Assembly (NCBI GenBank): GCA_002385415.1
Contig: DGDL01000058.1
Span: forward strand, 1-27,332
Source: Clostridiales bacterium UBA3953
GTDB taxonomy: Bacteria > Bacillota > Clostridia > Oscillospirales > CAG-272
DNA length: 27,332 nt
Direction of reading: 5' to 3'
How positions within the stretch are numbered: the stretch's first letter is position 1; each line of letters opens with the position of its first letter. Positions 15,858 through 23,907 of this stretch are shown here, piece by piece. The translations under genes were made by a program, and so were the position numbers. The notes below the pieces were generated by a model. The model was not told the origin of the DNA, searched no databases, and was given only the letters and a program-made list of their open reading frames with translations.

Positions 15858-15871
15858 ATTTTTATAAGGAT

Positions 15872-15900
15872 ATTATAGCACTTTTAACTTTCAATGTCAA
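15872..15900 (-). promoter_or_regulatory. Consensus promoter of the folT-folC operon
   Basis: On the minus strand, TTGACA (15900-15895) and TATAAT (15877-15872), both exact, are separated by 17 bases. The predicted start, near 15865, is just before the THF aptamer. Confidence 0.9.
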
Positions 15901-16041
15901 TTATTTGGCGAAAAAATAAAACAGCCTCGTGCCATGTAATATTTTTGCGGGATTAGTGTATGGCTGTCGCAAAATGCAAATTGATATGTACTTGTATAAC
16001 CGCAAAATATTCGGTATATAGCCAAAATTGCCAAATGCATG

Positions 16042-16081
16042 AAATAAAAACAGCCCGACAGGCAGCCGAAGCCTGTCGGGC
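16042..16081 (-). terminator. Intrinsic terminator of the Na+-pump operon
   Basis: GCCCGACAGGC (16053-16063) and GCCTGTCGGGC (16071-16081) form a perfect 11-bp stem around a 7-base loop. On the minus strand TGTTTTTATTT follows. It lies 12 bases past the oadA stop. The stretch from here to the folT promoter (15901-16041) shows nothing else. Confidence 0.93.
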
Positions 16082-16093
16082 ATGCTATTTTCA

Positions 16094-17491
16094 TTAAACC
16101 GTGTGCACTCCAAGATTTACGTCGCTGTTTTCATAGTCGAGGTTATACTGCTGGGCGCGGCGCCACTCAAAGTACTTGAGCGCCACCTGCTCGAACAATG
16201 CATAGGAGAGGACATCCTCGTCCTGAATCATATAGGCCTTGATCTTCTCACGAAGCGTGTCAAGCTCGGGCTTCAGATCGTCTGCGGGACGATGGGTGAT
16301 GGGTTTCTCGTCTCCGAGAATCTTTTTCTGGAATCCGCGGTCAATGGGCGCCGGCGTGCGGCCGTATTCGCCTTTGATGAGAGCGCGGAACTCTTTTGCC
16401 ACCATCTTGTAACGCTCGCCCGCAAGCACGTTGAACACTGCCTGTGTGCCGACAATCTGGGAAGTCGGCGTGACAAGCGGCGGATAGCCTGCGTCTTTGC
16501 GTACGCGCGGCACTTCGTTGAGCACGTCGCCCAAAAGCTCGAGCTTGCCTGCCTGCTTGAGCTGAGACACAAGGTTGGAGAGCATTCCGCCCGGAACCTG
16601 ATAGAGCAGAGCGTTTACATCGACCTTGAGCACCTTCGGGTCGAGCACACCGGATGCAATGTATTTTGCGCGAATAGGGGTGAAGTATCTGTTGACCTCG
16701 TCGAGTTTGGCAAGGTCGAGGCCGGTATCGTATGGTGTGCCTTTCAGCGCCGCGACGATAGCTTCGGTCGGCGGCTGGCTGGTACCCTGTGCAAAAGGCG
16801 AGATGGCGGTGTCGACTATATCGCATCCCGCCTCAATAGCCTTGAGCAGTGTCATAGAGGCAAGACCGGAGGTATAATGCGTGTGCAGCTCGACGGGAAT
16901 CTTGACGGTTTCTTTTATCGCCTTGACAAGGTCATAGGCGTCGTATGGGCTGAGCAGACCCGCCATATCCTTGATGCAGATGGAGTGTGCGCCCATCTCC
17001 TCGAGCTGTTTTGCAAATTTTGCAAAATACTCGATGCTATGCACGGGGCTGGTGGTGTATGAAAGTGCAGCCTGAACGTGACCGCCCTCGCGAATTGTGG
17101 CATTGACCGCCGTCTGGAGGTTGCGCGTGTCGTTGAGCGCGTCGAAAATTCGGATAATGTCTATACCGTTAGCCAAAGACTTCTGGACGAAATATTCCAC
17201 AACGTCGTCGGCATAATGCCTGTAGCCGAGTATGTTCTGCCCGCGGAAAAGCATCTGGAGCTTTGTCTTTTTGACTTTATCGCGGATTTTGCGCAGCCTG
17301 TCCCACGGATCCTCGTTGAGGAAGCGCAGGCACGAGTCAAACGTCGCACCGCCCCAGCACTCGAGCGAATGGTAACCTACGTCGTCCATCACTTCGAGTA
17401 TAGGCAGCATATCGTCGGTCGTCATTCTGGTCGCAACAAGCGACTGGTGCGAGTCACGCAGCACGGTTTCGCAGATTTTTACTTGTGCCAT
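16094..17491 (-). CDS. oadA: Oxaloacetate decarboxylase alpha subunit-like carboxyltransferase (no biotin domain)
   Basis: Moves a carboxyl group between oxaloacetate/pyruvate and carrier-bound biotin. The 465 residues comprise an HMGL-like TIM barrel (about 1-280) and the conserved carboxylase domain. Metal and catalytic residues are present: Asp13 (ETVLRDSHQS), MLFRGQN (80-86), Lys174 (ICIKDMAG) and His203/His205 (ELHTHYTSG), each four positions before the Klebsiella numbering. The C-terminal biotin domain of classical OadA is missing and is supplied by a separate gene two places upstream. The start has AGGAG six bases before the ATG. It is the last gene of the operon, followed by a strong terminator. 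It could alternatively be called pyruvate carboxylase subunit B or a transcarboxylase 5S-like subunit. Confidence 0.93.
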   Translation of the reverse strand: MAQVKICETVLRDSHQSLVATRMTTDDMLPILEVMDDVGYHSLECWGGATFDSCLRFLNEDPWDRLRKIRDKVKKTKLQMLFRGQNILGYRHYADDVVEYFVQKSLANGIDIIRIFDALNDTRNLQTAVNATIREGGHVQAALSYTTSPVHSIEYFAKFAKQLEEMGAHSICIKDMAGLLSPYDAYDLVKAIKETVKIPVELHTHYTSGLASMTLLKAIEAGCDIVDTAISPFAQGTSQPPTEAIVAALKGTPYDTGLDLAKLDEVNRYFTPIRAKYIASGVLDPKVLKVDVNALLYQVPGGMLSNLVSQLKQAGKLELLGDVLNEVPRVRKDAGYPPLVTPTSQIVGTQAVFNVLAGERYKMVAKEFRALIKGEYGRTPAPIDRGFQKKILGDEKPITHRPADDLKPELDTLREKIKAYMIQDEDVLSYALFEQVALKYFEWRRAQQYNLDYENSDVNLGVHTV

Positions 17492-17526
17492 TGTATACTC
17501 CTATATATTAACGGAATGGGTGGATA

Positions 17527-18702
17527 TTACATGAATTTAGCAAGAAATACGCCTGCCGCAACAGCCGAGCCTATAACACCGGCGACGTTGGGGCCCATTG
17601 CGTGCATGAGAAGGAAGTTGGACGGATCTTCCTGCTGGCCTACTACCTGCGATACGCGCGCAGCCATCGGAACGGCGGACACGCCGGCGGAACCTATCAG
17701 CGGGTTGACCTTACCGCCTGTAATAAGGTACATGACCTTACCAAAGAGAACGCCGCCGATTGTCGCGAAGATAAACGCAGCAAGACCGAGAAGAATGATG
17801 AAAATCGTCTGTTTGCTCAAAAAGTTCTCGGCGTTGGCTGTGCCTCCAACCGCCACAGCAAGGAAAATAGTGACGATGTTGATAAGCTCGTTCTGAGCAG
17901 TTTTTGACAGTCTTTCGGTGACGCCGCAAACGGTGAAAAGGTTACCGAGCATCAAAAATCCGACAAGCGGCGTTGCAGAAGGAACGATAAGCGCAACAAC
18001 TAAGGTAACGATTATCGGGAAAACAACTTTTTCCACATACGATACCGGGCGCAGGGTGTCCATGCGAACAGAGCGTTCTTTTTTCGTGGTCAGCAGTTTC
18101 ATGAAAGGCGGCTGGATAATCGGTATCAGCGCCATATATGAATAAGCCGCTATTGCTATTGCGCCGAGCAGCGTCGGTGCAAGCATTTTTGTAACAAGGA
18201 TTGCCGTCGGGCCGTCGGCTCCGCCGATGATGCCGATTGACGCGGCAGCCTCGGGCGTAAATCCGAGCGCGAGCGCGCCCAAAAATGCAGTGAAAACGCC
18301 AAGCTGAGCGGCGGCTCCGAGCAAGAGGCTTTTGGGGTTTGCGATAAGCGGGGTGAAGTCCGTCATGGCGCCTACGCCCATGAAAATGAGCGAAGGATAA
18401 AGACCGGCTTTAACGCCTATATAAATAACGTCAAGCAGCCCGCCATTGGTAAGGATATATCCATAGTCGGGATTGTCGACCATGAAGTATTCCATGTGAA
18501 ACAGCTCGACACCCGGAAGATTCGCAAGCAGCATACCGAACGCTATAGACAAAAGCAGCAGAGGCTCAAACTTTTTCCATATCGCGAGATAAAAGAGTAT
18601 ACCGATCAGGATATACATTACAATGTATTTCCAGCCGCTGGGGCCGGAGAACATTTCGTATACGCCGGTCGTTTTTAAGAAGTTAACAATTGCTTCAATC
18701 AT
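17527..18702 (-). CDS. oadB: Sodium-pumping decarboxylase beta subunit
   Basis: Integral membrane subunit that decarboxylates carboxybiotin and couples this to Na+ export. It has 391 residues and about nine to ten hydrophobic segments. The signature GGADGPTAIL includes Asp163, corresponding to the Na+-binding Asp203 of Klebsiella OadB. Other conserved stretches are FMGVGAMTDF (107-116), TIFLAVAVGGTANAENFL and HAMGPNVAGVIGSAVAAG at the C-terminus. It starts at ATG 18702 with only a distant GAGGG. Gaps to its neighbours are 30 and 35 bases, so it is in the same operon. Its presence shows the cluster encodes a membrane pump, not only a soluble transcarboxylase. Confidence 0.95.
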   Translation of the reverse strand: MIEAIVNFLKTTGVYEMFSGPSGWKYIVMYILIGILFYLAIWKKFEPLLLLSIAFGMLLANLPGVELFHMEYFMVDNPDYGYILTNGGLLDVIYIGVKAGLYPSLIFMGVGAMTDFTPLIANPKSLLLGAAAQLGVFTAFLGALALGFTPEAAASIGIIGGADGPTAILVTKMLAPTLLGAIAIAAYSYMALIPIIQPPFMKLLTTKKERSVRMDTLRPVSYVEKVVFPIIVTLVVALIVPSATPLVGFLMLGNLFTVCGVTERLSKTAQNELINIVTIFLAVAVGGTANAENFLSKQTIFIILLGLAAFIFATIGGVLFGKVMYLITGGKVNPLIGSAGVSAVPMAARVSQVVGQQEDPSNFLLMHAMGPNVAGVIGSAVAAGVFLAKFM

Positions 18703-18732
18703 AATACTGTATTACACCCTCGGACAGACACA

Positions 18733-19125
18733 TCAGGAAAGCGTCATGATTATATCGCCAGTATCGACCGACGCGCCCTGAGAAACGTTTATCGATGCGA
18801 CCTTGCCGTCCTGCGGAGCGAAAATCTCGTTTTCCATTTTCATGGCTTCGAGGATGCAAAGAATATCGCCGCGTTTTACAGAGTCGCCGACGGATACATT
18901 CATTTTCAGGACGTTGCCCGGCATGGGTGCGGTAATGTTTACGGAACCGGCGGTGCCTGTTGCAGTTTTGGGCGCTGGCTTCGGCGCGGCCTGCTGTTTT
19001 GCGGGTGCCGGTGCAGGTGCGGCTGCGGGAGCCGGAGCGGGAGCTGCTGCCGGTGCACTTGTGCCTACTTCCTCAACCTCTACTTCATATTTAACACCGT
19101 TTACGGTAACGATATATTTCTTCAT
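18733..19125 (-). CDS. Biotin carrier protein (gamma/C-type subunit) of the Na+-pump
   Basis: A 130-residue biotinyl carrier. The N-terminal beta segment (MKKYIVTVNGVKYEVEVEEV) is followed by an Ala/Pro linker (about 22-58) acting as a flexible tether, then a biotinyl/lipoyl domain (about 61-130) with EAMKMEN and Lys96 as the biotinylation site. This is the architecture of MmdC/GcdC and the 1.3S subunit of transcarboxylase. It probably shuttles carboxybiotin from either soluble carboxyltransferase of this operon to OadB. It lies 38 bases after the OadG gene. The repeated GCC/CCG-type codons of the linker make a local GC-rich stretch, which is normal for this family. Confidence 0.95.
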   Translation of the reverse strand: MKKYIVTVNGVKYEVEVEEVGTSAPAAAPAPAPAAAPAPAPAKQQAAPKPAPKTATGTAGSVNITAPMPGNVLKMNVSVGDSVKRGDILCILEAMKMENEIFAPQDGKVASINVSQGASVDTGDIIMTLS

Positions 19126-19163
19126 AGGTGGATTATTCCTTTCGTTTCAAGTCAGGTCAGATT

Positions 19164-19511
19164 TTATTTGCGCGTGAATCTAACAACACGCAGAGAAGAC
19201 GCACTTTTGCCTGTATATGCCGCTATCGCAGCGGTTATAGCCGCGACTGTAGCCGCATCATCCCCGGAAGGTGCGGGCTCGGGCGAGGTCTCAGCTTTTT
19301 GCGTTTGAGCTTGGTCGCCTGTTTTGCCTTCGCGATAAAAGACAACTCTGAAGAGTTCAAGCACTCCCCAGATAACTATAAGCGCGGCAAAAACGGTTAG
19401 AAGACCAATAATTGTGACCTCAATTCCAATAGCCATGCGCTCGCCAAGCGGCAGGTCGCTCTGAGTTGCCGACGTCGCCGCGAGCGAAAGTATCATGGGA
19501 AGGGAGATCAT
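19164..19511 (-). CDS. oadG: OadG/MmdD-family small membrane subunit
   Basis: Single-span assembly subunit of Na+-pumping decarboxylases, 115 residues. A short leader precedes a membrane helix at about 29-56 (GIEVTIIGLLTVFAALIVIWG), followed by a polar acidic linker (Lys/Gln/Ala/Pro/Glu) and a C-terminal segment DDAATVAAITAAIAAYTG, ending in a basic tail typical of OadG family members. The start codon overlaps the stop of the carboxyltransferase gene in ATGA, so translation is coupled. It probably anchors the peripheral subunits to OadB. Confidence 0.88.
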   Translation of the reverse strand: MISLPMILSLAATSATQSDLPLGERMAIGIEVTIIGLLTVFAALIVIWGVLELFRVVFYREGKTGDQAQTQKAETSPEPAPSGDDAATVAAITAAIAAYTGKSASSLRVVRFTRK

Positions 19512-20959
19512 ACGTTCCCTCCTGTCTTGAAGGCGAGCATTTCAAATGCGGCTGCCGTGCGGCGGCGGAGATCGTCTGAGACAATGATGTCGTCGACAGC
19601 TCCGCTGCGTGCCGCGGCTACGGGCGAGGACAGCACATTGTTCCAGCCTGCAAGCAGCTTTGCACGCGCGACCGCAGGGTCATCGGATTCTTTGATTTCG
19701 GCGTCGAACACAAACTCGACGGCCGCTTCGGGCGGCATAATGCTTATCTTTGCGGTGTCGAGCGCAAATGCGATGTCGGCACCGAGTGCTTTTGAACCGA
19801 GCAATGTAAACGGCGCGCCGTAAGAGCGGCCGAGTGTAACCGTAACTTTGGCGTTGTTGCCTTTCGAATATGCTATGGCGAGATTTGCAAGCTGATTTGT
19901 ATATGGCGCAAACTCGCTTGAGGGTGCGAATTCGAAGCCACCGCAGTCAACAAGTGTAAGCAAGGGGATGTTGTAGGAGGCGGCAAAACTTACGAGCTTG
20001 GCAGCTTTATGCGCTGCTCCGGCAGTCAGAAGTCCTCCGCCGACCGCAGGCTGGTTGGCTACAAGCGCGGTAACGCGGCCGTTGAGCGTTATAAATCCGG
20101 TGAGAATTTCCGGCGACGCGTCGGCCTGAAGCTCAAAAAACTCGCCATGGTCGGCAAGCTCTGCGATCACATGCCTCATGTCATAGTCGTCGGATGTGAC
20201 ATTCACATCTGTCGAGCGGTTGGGATCGTCGTTCGTTACGCCGCAAATAGTGCCATCGGAGCGGCTGGAAGGCAGATACGCAAGCAGCGAACGTGCCATG
20301 TCAGCGGCGCCCAAGGTGTCCGGCGCAAAAAGGTCGACTGCCGCGACCGTCGGCGCCTGGGGGTTCGCCGTTCCGGCTTCGGCAACGTTGAATTTTGCTT
20401 TCATGATGGCGGGCGGCGCGATATAGAGACGTGCGTCGCGTTCATTTGCGATGACAAAATCGAACATCGAGCACAGCGTTGCGGAAAGACCTGAGCAGAT
20501 ACCGTCGACAATGGCTATTTGCGGCACAATTCCTTTCAGTGACGCACTTTTTTGCATTATTCGACCGTATCCGGCCAGCACGTCAACGCCTTCAAGCACA
20601 ATCGCACCTGAACTTGAAAACACGCCGATAACAGGTGCCCGGCTACCGGCGGCGAGATCGTACAGCGCGCAGATCTTGTCTGCATGCGCGGCGGTTACGG
20701 CACCGCGGCAGCGTTCGGCGTCCTGGATAAATGCAAACACCAAACGTCCGCCTATTGCGCCGTAGCCGGTTATTACGCCCTCAAACTCGCTTACTCCCTC
20801 GGTTGGGACAAGCTCCGAGGAACGCTTTACATATACTCCGGTTTCAACGAACGTGCCGGGATCGAACAGCTCGGCAATAATACTGTCGGCATGTCCGGAT
20901 ACCTCGCGCAGCGCACGCAGCTCCGAAGCTGACTTTAATTTGTGGACTTCCGTTTCCAT
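19508..20959 (-). CDS. Divergent acyl-CoA-type carboxyltransferase (MmdA-like)
   Basis: A 483-residue member of the carboxyl transferase family (the MmdA/GcdA/PccB type), which moves a carboxyl group between an acyl-CoA and biotin. The two crotonase-like halves are clear: EGVITGYGAIGGRLVFAFIQD (about 60-80) and, in the second half, GFITLNGRVTALVANQPAVG and LGADIAFALDTAKISIMPPE. Both oxyanion-hole segments depart from the family: SGGARIQEG appears as SSSGAIVLEG (115-124), CAGGA as CSGLSA (155-160), and AYGGAY as SYGAPF (379-384). The frame extends to a TTG at 20980, but that TTG lies in the GGAGG ribosome site, so I use the ATG at 20959. It is first in the operon. The substrate is uncertain. 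Confidence 0.85.
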   Translation of the reverse strand: METEVHKLKSASELRALREVSGHADSIIAELFDPGTFVETGVYVKRSSELVPTEGVSEFEGVITGYGAIGGRLVFAFIQDAERCRGAVTAAHADKICALYDLAAGSRAPVIGVFSSSGAIVLEGVDVLAGYGRIMQKSASLKGIVPQIAIVDGICSGLSATLCSMFDFVIANERDARLYIAPPAIMKAKFNVAEAGTANPQAPTVAAVDLFAPDTLGAADMARSLLAYLPSSRSDGTICGVTNDDPNRSTDVNVTSDDYDMRHVIAELADHGEFFELQADASPEILTGFITLNGRVTALVANQPAVGGGLLTAGAAHKAAKLVSFAASYNIPLLTLVDCGGFEFAPSSEFAPYTNQLANLAIAYSKGNNAKVTVTLGRSYGAPFTLLGSKALGADIAFALDTAKISIMPPEAAVEFVFDAEIKESDDPAVARAKLLAGWNNVLSSPVAAARSGAVDDIIVSDDLRRRTAAAFEMLAFKTGGNV

Positions 20960-21238
20960 ACAGTGCTGGTATACCTCCAAATTAGCAATAAAAAACTCTT
21001 CCCCATTTTAAAACAATCAGAAAAAATGTTATCTCAAAATTGTGACGCGCCAGTGTCTTTGGTGTGTATAATGAATTAACTGAAAAAAATCATCAATTTT
21101 TATCAACAAAATACCAATCAAAACCAAAAGTTCTGGTAATATTGCGCAGGTCTGCAGCGCCATGTCATTTTTCAGTTTAAGGAAAGCATGGCGATTTATA
21201 CAAGCTGGGATGTGAGGCTATATGGCTTAACAGCGATT
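20960..21238. other. Leader and promoter region of the Na+-pump operon
   Basis: AT-rich and without supported genes. On the minus strand a weak promoter candidate (TTGATG, then ATTATA about 18 bases later, around 21070-21100) precedes the carboxyltransferase gene by about 110 bases. A small GCGC inverted repeat lies near 21145-21162. No clear terminator of the glycyl-radical activase gene is visible. Confidence 0.35.
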
Positions 21239-22174
21239 TCACTGTACCCGTACTTTTGTATTGGTTAAAGAGCGGATAAATTCGGCCGCTTTTTCGGCGT
21301 CGGCTTTGTCCATGAACTCGCGGCGGTCGTATTTGCAGTCGTATCCGAAATTCTCGCACTTTGATGTGCCGAGTGGGTGGTATGGCTCAAGCGTGATTTC
21401 GACTACATTCGACAGCGAATTTGCAAGATCTGCAATGCCCCTATAATGCTCTTCGCGGTCGTTTCTGTCGGGTATAAGCGGGCAGCGCAGCTCGATTTTG
21501 GCTCCCGCAGCATCAATCGCGCGGAAATTGTCAATTATTGTTTTATTTGAAACGCCGGTGAATTTTTTATGTAAATCATCATTGCTTTCCTTGTAATCGG
21601 CAAGGAACAAATCGGTGTAAGCGGCTGCCTCAAGCAGCATATCGGTCGGAGCAAACAGCGAAGTTTCGATGCAGACGTGCAGCCCCTCGGATTTGGACAG
21701 CTTCAGCATTTCAAGCAAAAACTCATGCTGTGCGAAAGGTTCTCCGCCGGTAAAAGTTACTCCGCCGCCGCTGTTTTTATAAAAGGGCATGTCGCGAAGA
21801 ACCTCGGCAATAACTTCCTCCGGGGTGTAAAGCTTTCCGGCGACCGAGAGCGCGCCGTATGCGCATGCCTCCGCGCACTTGCCGCAGACGATGCACTTAT
21901 TGCGGTCGAGCGTATGTGTAAAGGGCTGCTCGCCCTCAAAGGCTGAAGCATTGGGCTTTACAGCATGTGCGCCGGCCGGGCATACTTCGATGCAGCGGCC
22001 GCAGCCTACACATTTATGTAATATAAAGGAAAGCTCCAGCCGGTTGCGTTGGCCCTCCGGATTGTGGCACCACTCGCAGCGCAGCGGACAGCCTTTCATA
22101 AATACTGCTGTGCGAATTCCCGGCCCGTCATGTATTGAGAAACGCTGGATATTAAAAATCATTCCGCGAATCAT
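21239..22174 (-). CDS. Glycyl-radical enzyme activating protein (radical SAM)
   Basis: Radical-SAM activase that installs the glycyl radical in a partner enzyme under anaerobic conditions. It has 311 residues from the chosen start. FSIHDGPGIRTAVFMKGCPL leads into the CxxxCxxC motif (Cys29, Cys33, Cys36). Two inserted ferredoxin-type clusters follow (CVGCGRCIEVC, then CIVCGKCAEAC), then FTGGEPFAQ. The two extra clusters place it with activases of dehydratases, decarboxylases and lyases rather than with the short PflA type. The frame is open to a GTG at 22216, but GGAG at 22184-22187 sits 9 bases before the ATG at 22174, which gives the usual N-terminus MIRGMIFNIQRF. No glycyl-radical enzyme is in the window, so the substrate is unknown. 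Confidence 0.9.
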   Translation of the reverse strand: MIRGMIFNIQRFSIHDGPGIRTAVFMKGCPLRCEWCHNPEGQRNRLELSFILHKCVGCGRCIEVCPAGAHAVKPNASAFEGEQPFTHTLDRNKCIVCGKCAEACAYGALSVAGKLYTPEEVIAEVLRDMPFYKNSGGGVTFTGGEPFAQHEFLLEMLKLSKSEGLHVCIETSLFAPTDMLLEAAAYTDLFLADYKESNDDLHKKFTGVSNKTIIDNFRAIDAAGAKIELRCPLIPDRNDREEHYRGIADLANSLSNVVEITLEPYHPLGTSKCENFGYDCKYDRREFMDKADAEKAAEFIRSLTNTKVRVQ

Positions 22175-22219
22175 ATCATGTCGCTCCATATATGCTTTTG
22201 TAACTTTTGCAATCACAAT

Positions 22220-22248
22220 ATTTTAACTCTAACCAATTTTATTGTCAA
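22220..22248 (-). promoter_or_regulatory. Promoter for the glycyl-radical activase gene
   Basis: On the minus strand, TTGACA (22248-22243) and TAAAAT (22225-22220) have a 17-base spacer, about 45 bases before the chosen start. The predicted transcript start (near 22213) leaves no room for initiation at the upstream GTG, supporting the ATG at 22174. Confidence 0.75.
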
Positions 22249-22373
22249 GCATATACAAAATTTATTGCTATTTATTATACATGTAGACGATATGATAAAA
22301 TGATATATGGTCGGCGCATGTGGTTTGCTTTATATATTATGTGAATAAAGCGCAGAAACATAGCATCCGGATG

Positions 22374-22416
22374 AAAAATAAAATAGCCGGAGAAAAACTG
22401 CTTTCTCCGGCTATTT
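22374..22416 (-). terminator. Terminator of the two-component operon
   Basis: AAATAGCCGGAGAAA (22381-22395) pairs with TTTCTCCGGCTATTT (22402-22416), a 15-bp stem with a 6-base loop. On the minus strand TATTTTT follows. The kinase stop codon (22411-22413) lies inside the stem. Confidence 0.9.
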
Positions 22417-23895
22417 TCCTTTTGTGAGGGTGAAAATAAACTCGCAGTATTGTCCCCAAACGCTGCGCACCTTGATTTCCTCGCCGTGCGCGTCGATAAT
22501 AGTTTTTGCGATGTAAAGGCCCAGTCCCACGCCTGATTTGTCGAGACCGCGGCTCTTGTCGCTTTTATAGAACCGGTCAAACACGATAGCAAGGTCTTCT
22601 TCGGGTATACCTTGGCCTTCGTTGTAAACCGAAACGTTTATCTTTTTGTCTTTTGACGTTATGCGTATGCGATATTTGCCGCCTTCGCGCGAGAATTTAA
22701 CCGCGTTGTCGCAGATATTGTAAAGCACCTGGTAAATGGCGTCGCGGTCGGCGAATGCGAGCATCTTGTCGTTTTCGCATTCGAACTCGACGTCGAGATT
22801 TTTGGCTTCGATTCTCTTTTCGAACGAAATGATAATCTCGCGCGCCATCTCGCAGATGTCAAACGACGTTTTGCTAAATTTGCGCTCGCCTGCCTGTATA
22901 CGCGTGATGTCGAGCAACGTTGAGACAAGGCGCGAGAGGCGTTTTACCTCGTTTGAACAGCGCGTCAGATATTCGGTATGCTTTTCTGGCGGTATGGTGC
23001 CGTCGAGTATGCCGTCGATAAAGCCGCCTATCGATGTCATGGGAGTGCGTAAATCGTGCGAGACGTTGGCTAAAAATGTGCGGCGCGTCTCCTCAAGCCG
23101 CTCAAGTGAAGCAGCCATGTTGTTGAACGCCACAGCAAGCTCGGCGACTTCGTCGTGTCCGATAACCGGAACCCGCACGTCAAATTGTCCGAGCGCAAAA
23201 CTCTTTGCGGCGCGGCTCATTTCTTTGAGCGGACTGATTATTTTTTCGCTGATAAAATAAACGGCAATCAGCGCCGCAAGCATGACCCAAAGGCTGCCCA
23301 TGATGATAGTTTTTATCATCACTTCGACATACACGGTGGTTAGCTCGGACGACGAGCATACAAACACCATCCCCACGATTTTTGTACCGTTCATTATCGG
23401 CACTTCGTGGACCAGATACGGTTCGGCGAACATGCCGCCCAGCGTGGTTTCGGCTTGATACGACTGCTTTTTTACAAGATCGTTTACAATCTGGGGGTCA
23501 ATCTTGTTTTGTCGAAACGTGGCCGGGTCGGCATAATCGTCGGTGATAAGCAGATTGCCGGCGGCGTCGGTTATCATAAATACAAATTCTTTTGTGTATC
23601 TGGCCAGAGTCGTAATCTCTCGGGTAATATTTTGTTTGTTGTTTTCCGTATTGATATACTCGTTAAAGCTGAAATCATCCGCTGCGTCTTCATCGTCCAA
23701 GGAGGCGAGATGATTGGCTATGTCGTTTTCAAACTTTACTTTTAGAAAGTTTGCAGTATTTATAACCGTAGCCTGTTTGGTTTTAATTGAGTATTGAATC
23801 GTCTGTGAGCTTATAATCCCTGCCAGGATTGAAAAGCTGATGACGATTATAACCATGAACGCGGTTACGTATTTTGTAAATACGCTTTTGAACAT
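22411..23895 (-). CDS. Membrane sensor histidine kinase
   Basis: A 494-residue sensor. Membrane helix 1 (about 9-30), an extracytoplasmic sensor region (about 31-190, with PAS/dCache-like stretches such as EFVFMITDAAGNLLITDD), membrane helix 2 (about 194-216), HAMP (about 217-270), then HisKA with FLANVSHDLRTPMTS (phospho-acceptor His280). The ATPase domain has the N-box NICDNAVKFS, NEGQGIPEEDL (G1), FDRFYKSDKS (F-box) and GVGLGLYIAK (G2), so it should be fully active. It starts 12 bases after the response regulator stop and ends in the shared terminator. The signal cannot be inferred; the architecture is common in Firmicutes. Confidence 0.94.
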   Translation of the reverse strand: MFKSVFTKYVTAFMVIIVISFSILAGIISSQTIQYSIKTKQATVINTANFLKVKFENDIANHLASLDDEDAADDFSFNEYINTENNKQNITREITTLARYTKEFVFMITDAAGNLLITDDYADPATFRQNKIDPQIVNDLVKKQSYQAETTLGGMFAEPYLVHEVPIMNGTKIVGMVFVCSSSELTTVYVEVMIKTIIMGSLWVMLAALIAVYFISEKIISPLKEMSRAAKSFALGQFDVRVPVIGHDEVAELAVAFNNMAASLERLEETRRTFLANVSHDLRTPMTSIGGFIDGILDGTIPPEKHTEYLTRCSNEVKRLSRLVSTLLDITRIQAGERKFSKTSFDICEMAREIIISFEKRIEAKNLDVEFECENDKMLAFADRDAIYQVLYNICDNAVKFSREGGKYRIRITSKDKKINVSVYNEGQGIPEEDLAIVFDRFYKSDKSRGLDKSGVGLGLYIAKTIIDAHGEEIKVRSVWGQYCEFIFTLTKGK

Positions 23896-23907
23896 GGCGT
23901 TCGCTGT

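Noticed and set aside
16082..17062. A 326-codon open frame on the plus strand opposite oadA, and similar long antisense frames opposite glnN (5702-6418) and opposite other genes
   Set aside because: They lie wholly within strongly conserved genes on the other strand, have low-complexity or Cys/Arg-rich composition and no ribosome sites. They are by-products of codon bias.
20960..20980. Seven extra N-terminal residues of the MmdA-like protein from a TTG at 20980
   Set aside because: The TTG forms part of the GGAGG ribosome site, so ribosomes cannot start there. The ATG at 20959 is preferred.
22175..22216. Fourteen extra N-terminal residues of the glycyl-radical activase from a GTG at 22216
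   Set aside because: The predicted transcript starts near 22213, and a good ribosome site lies before the ATG at 22174, which gives the family N-terminus.
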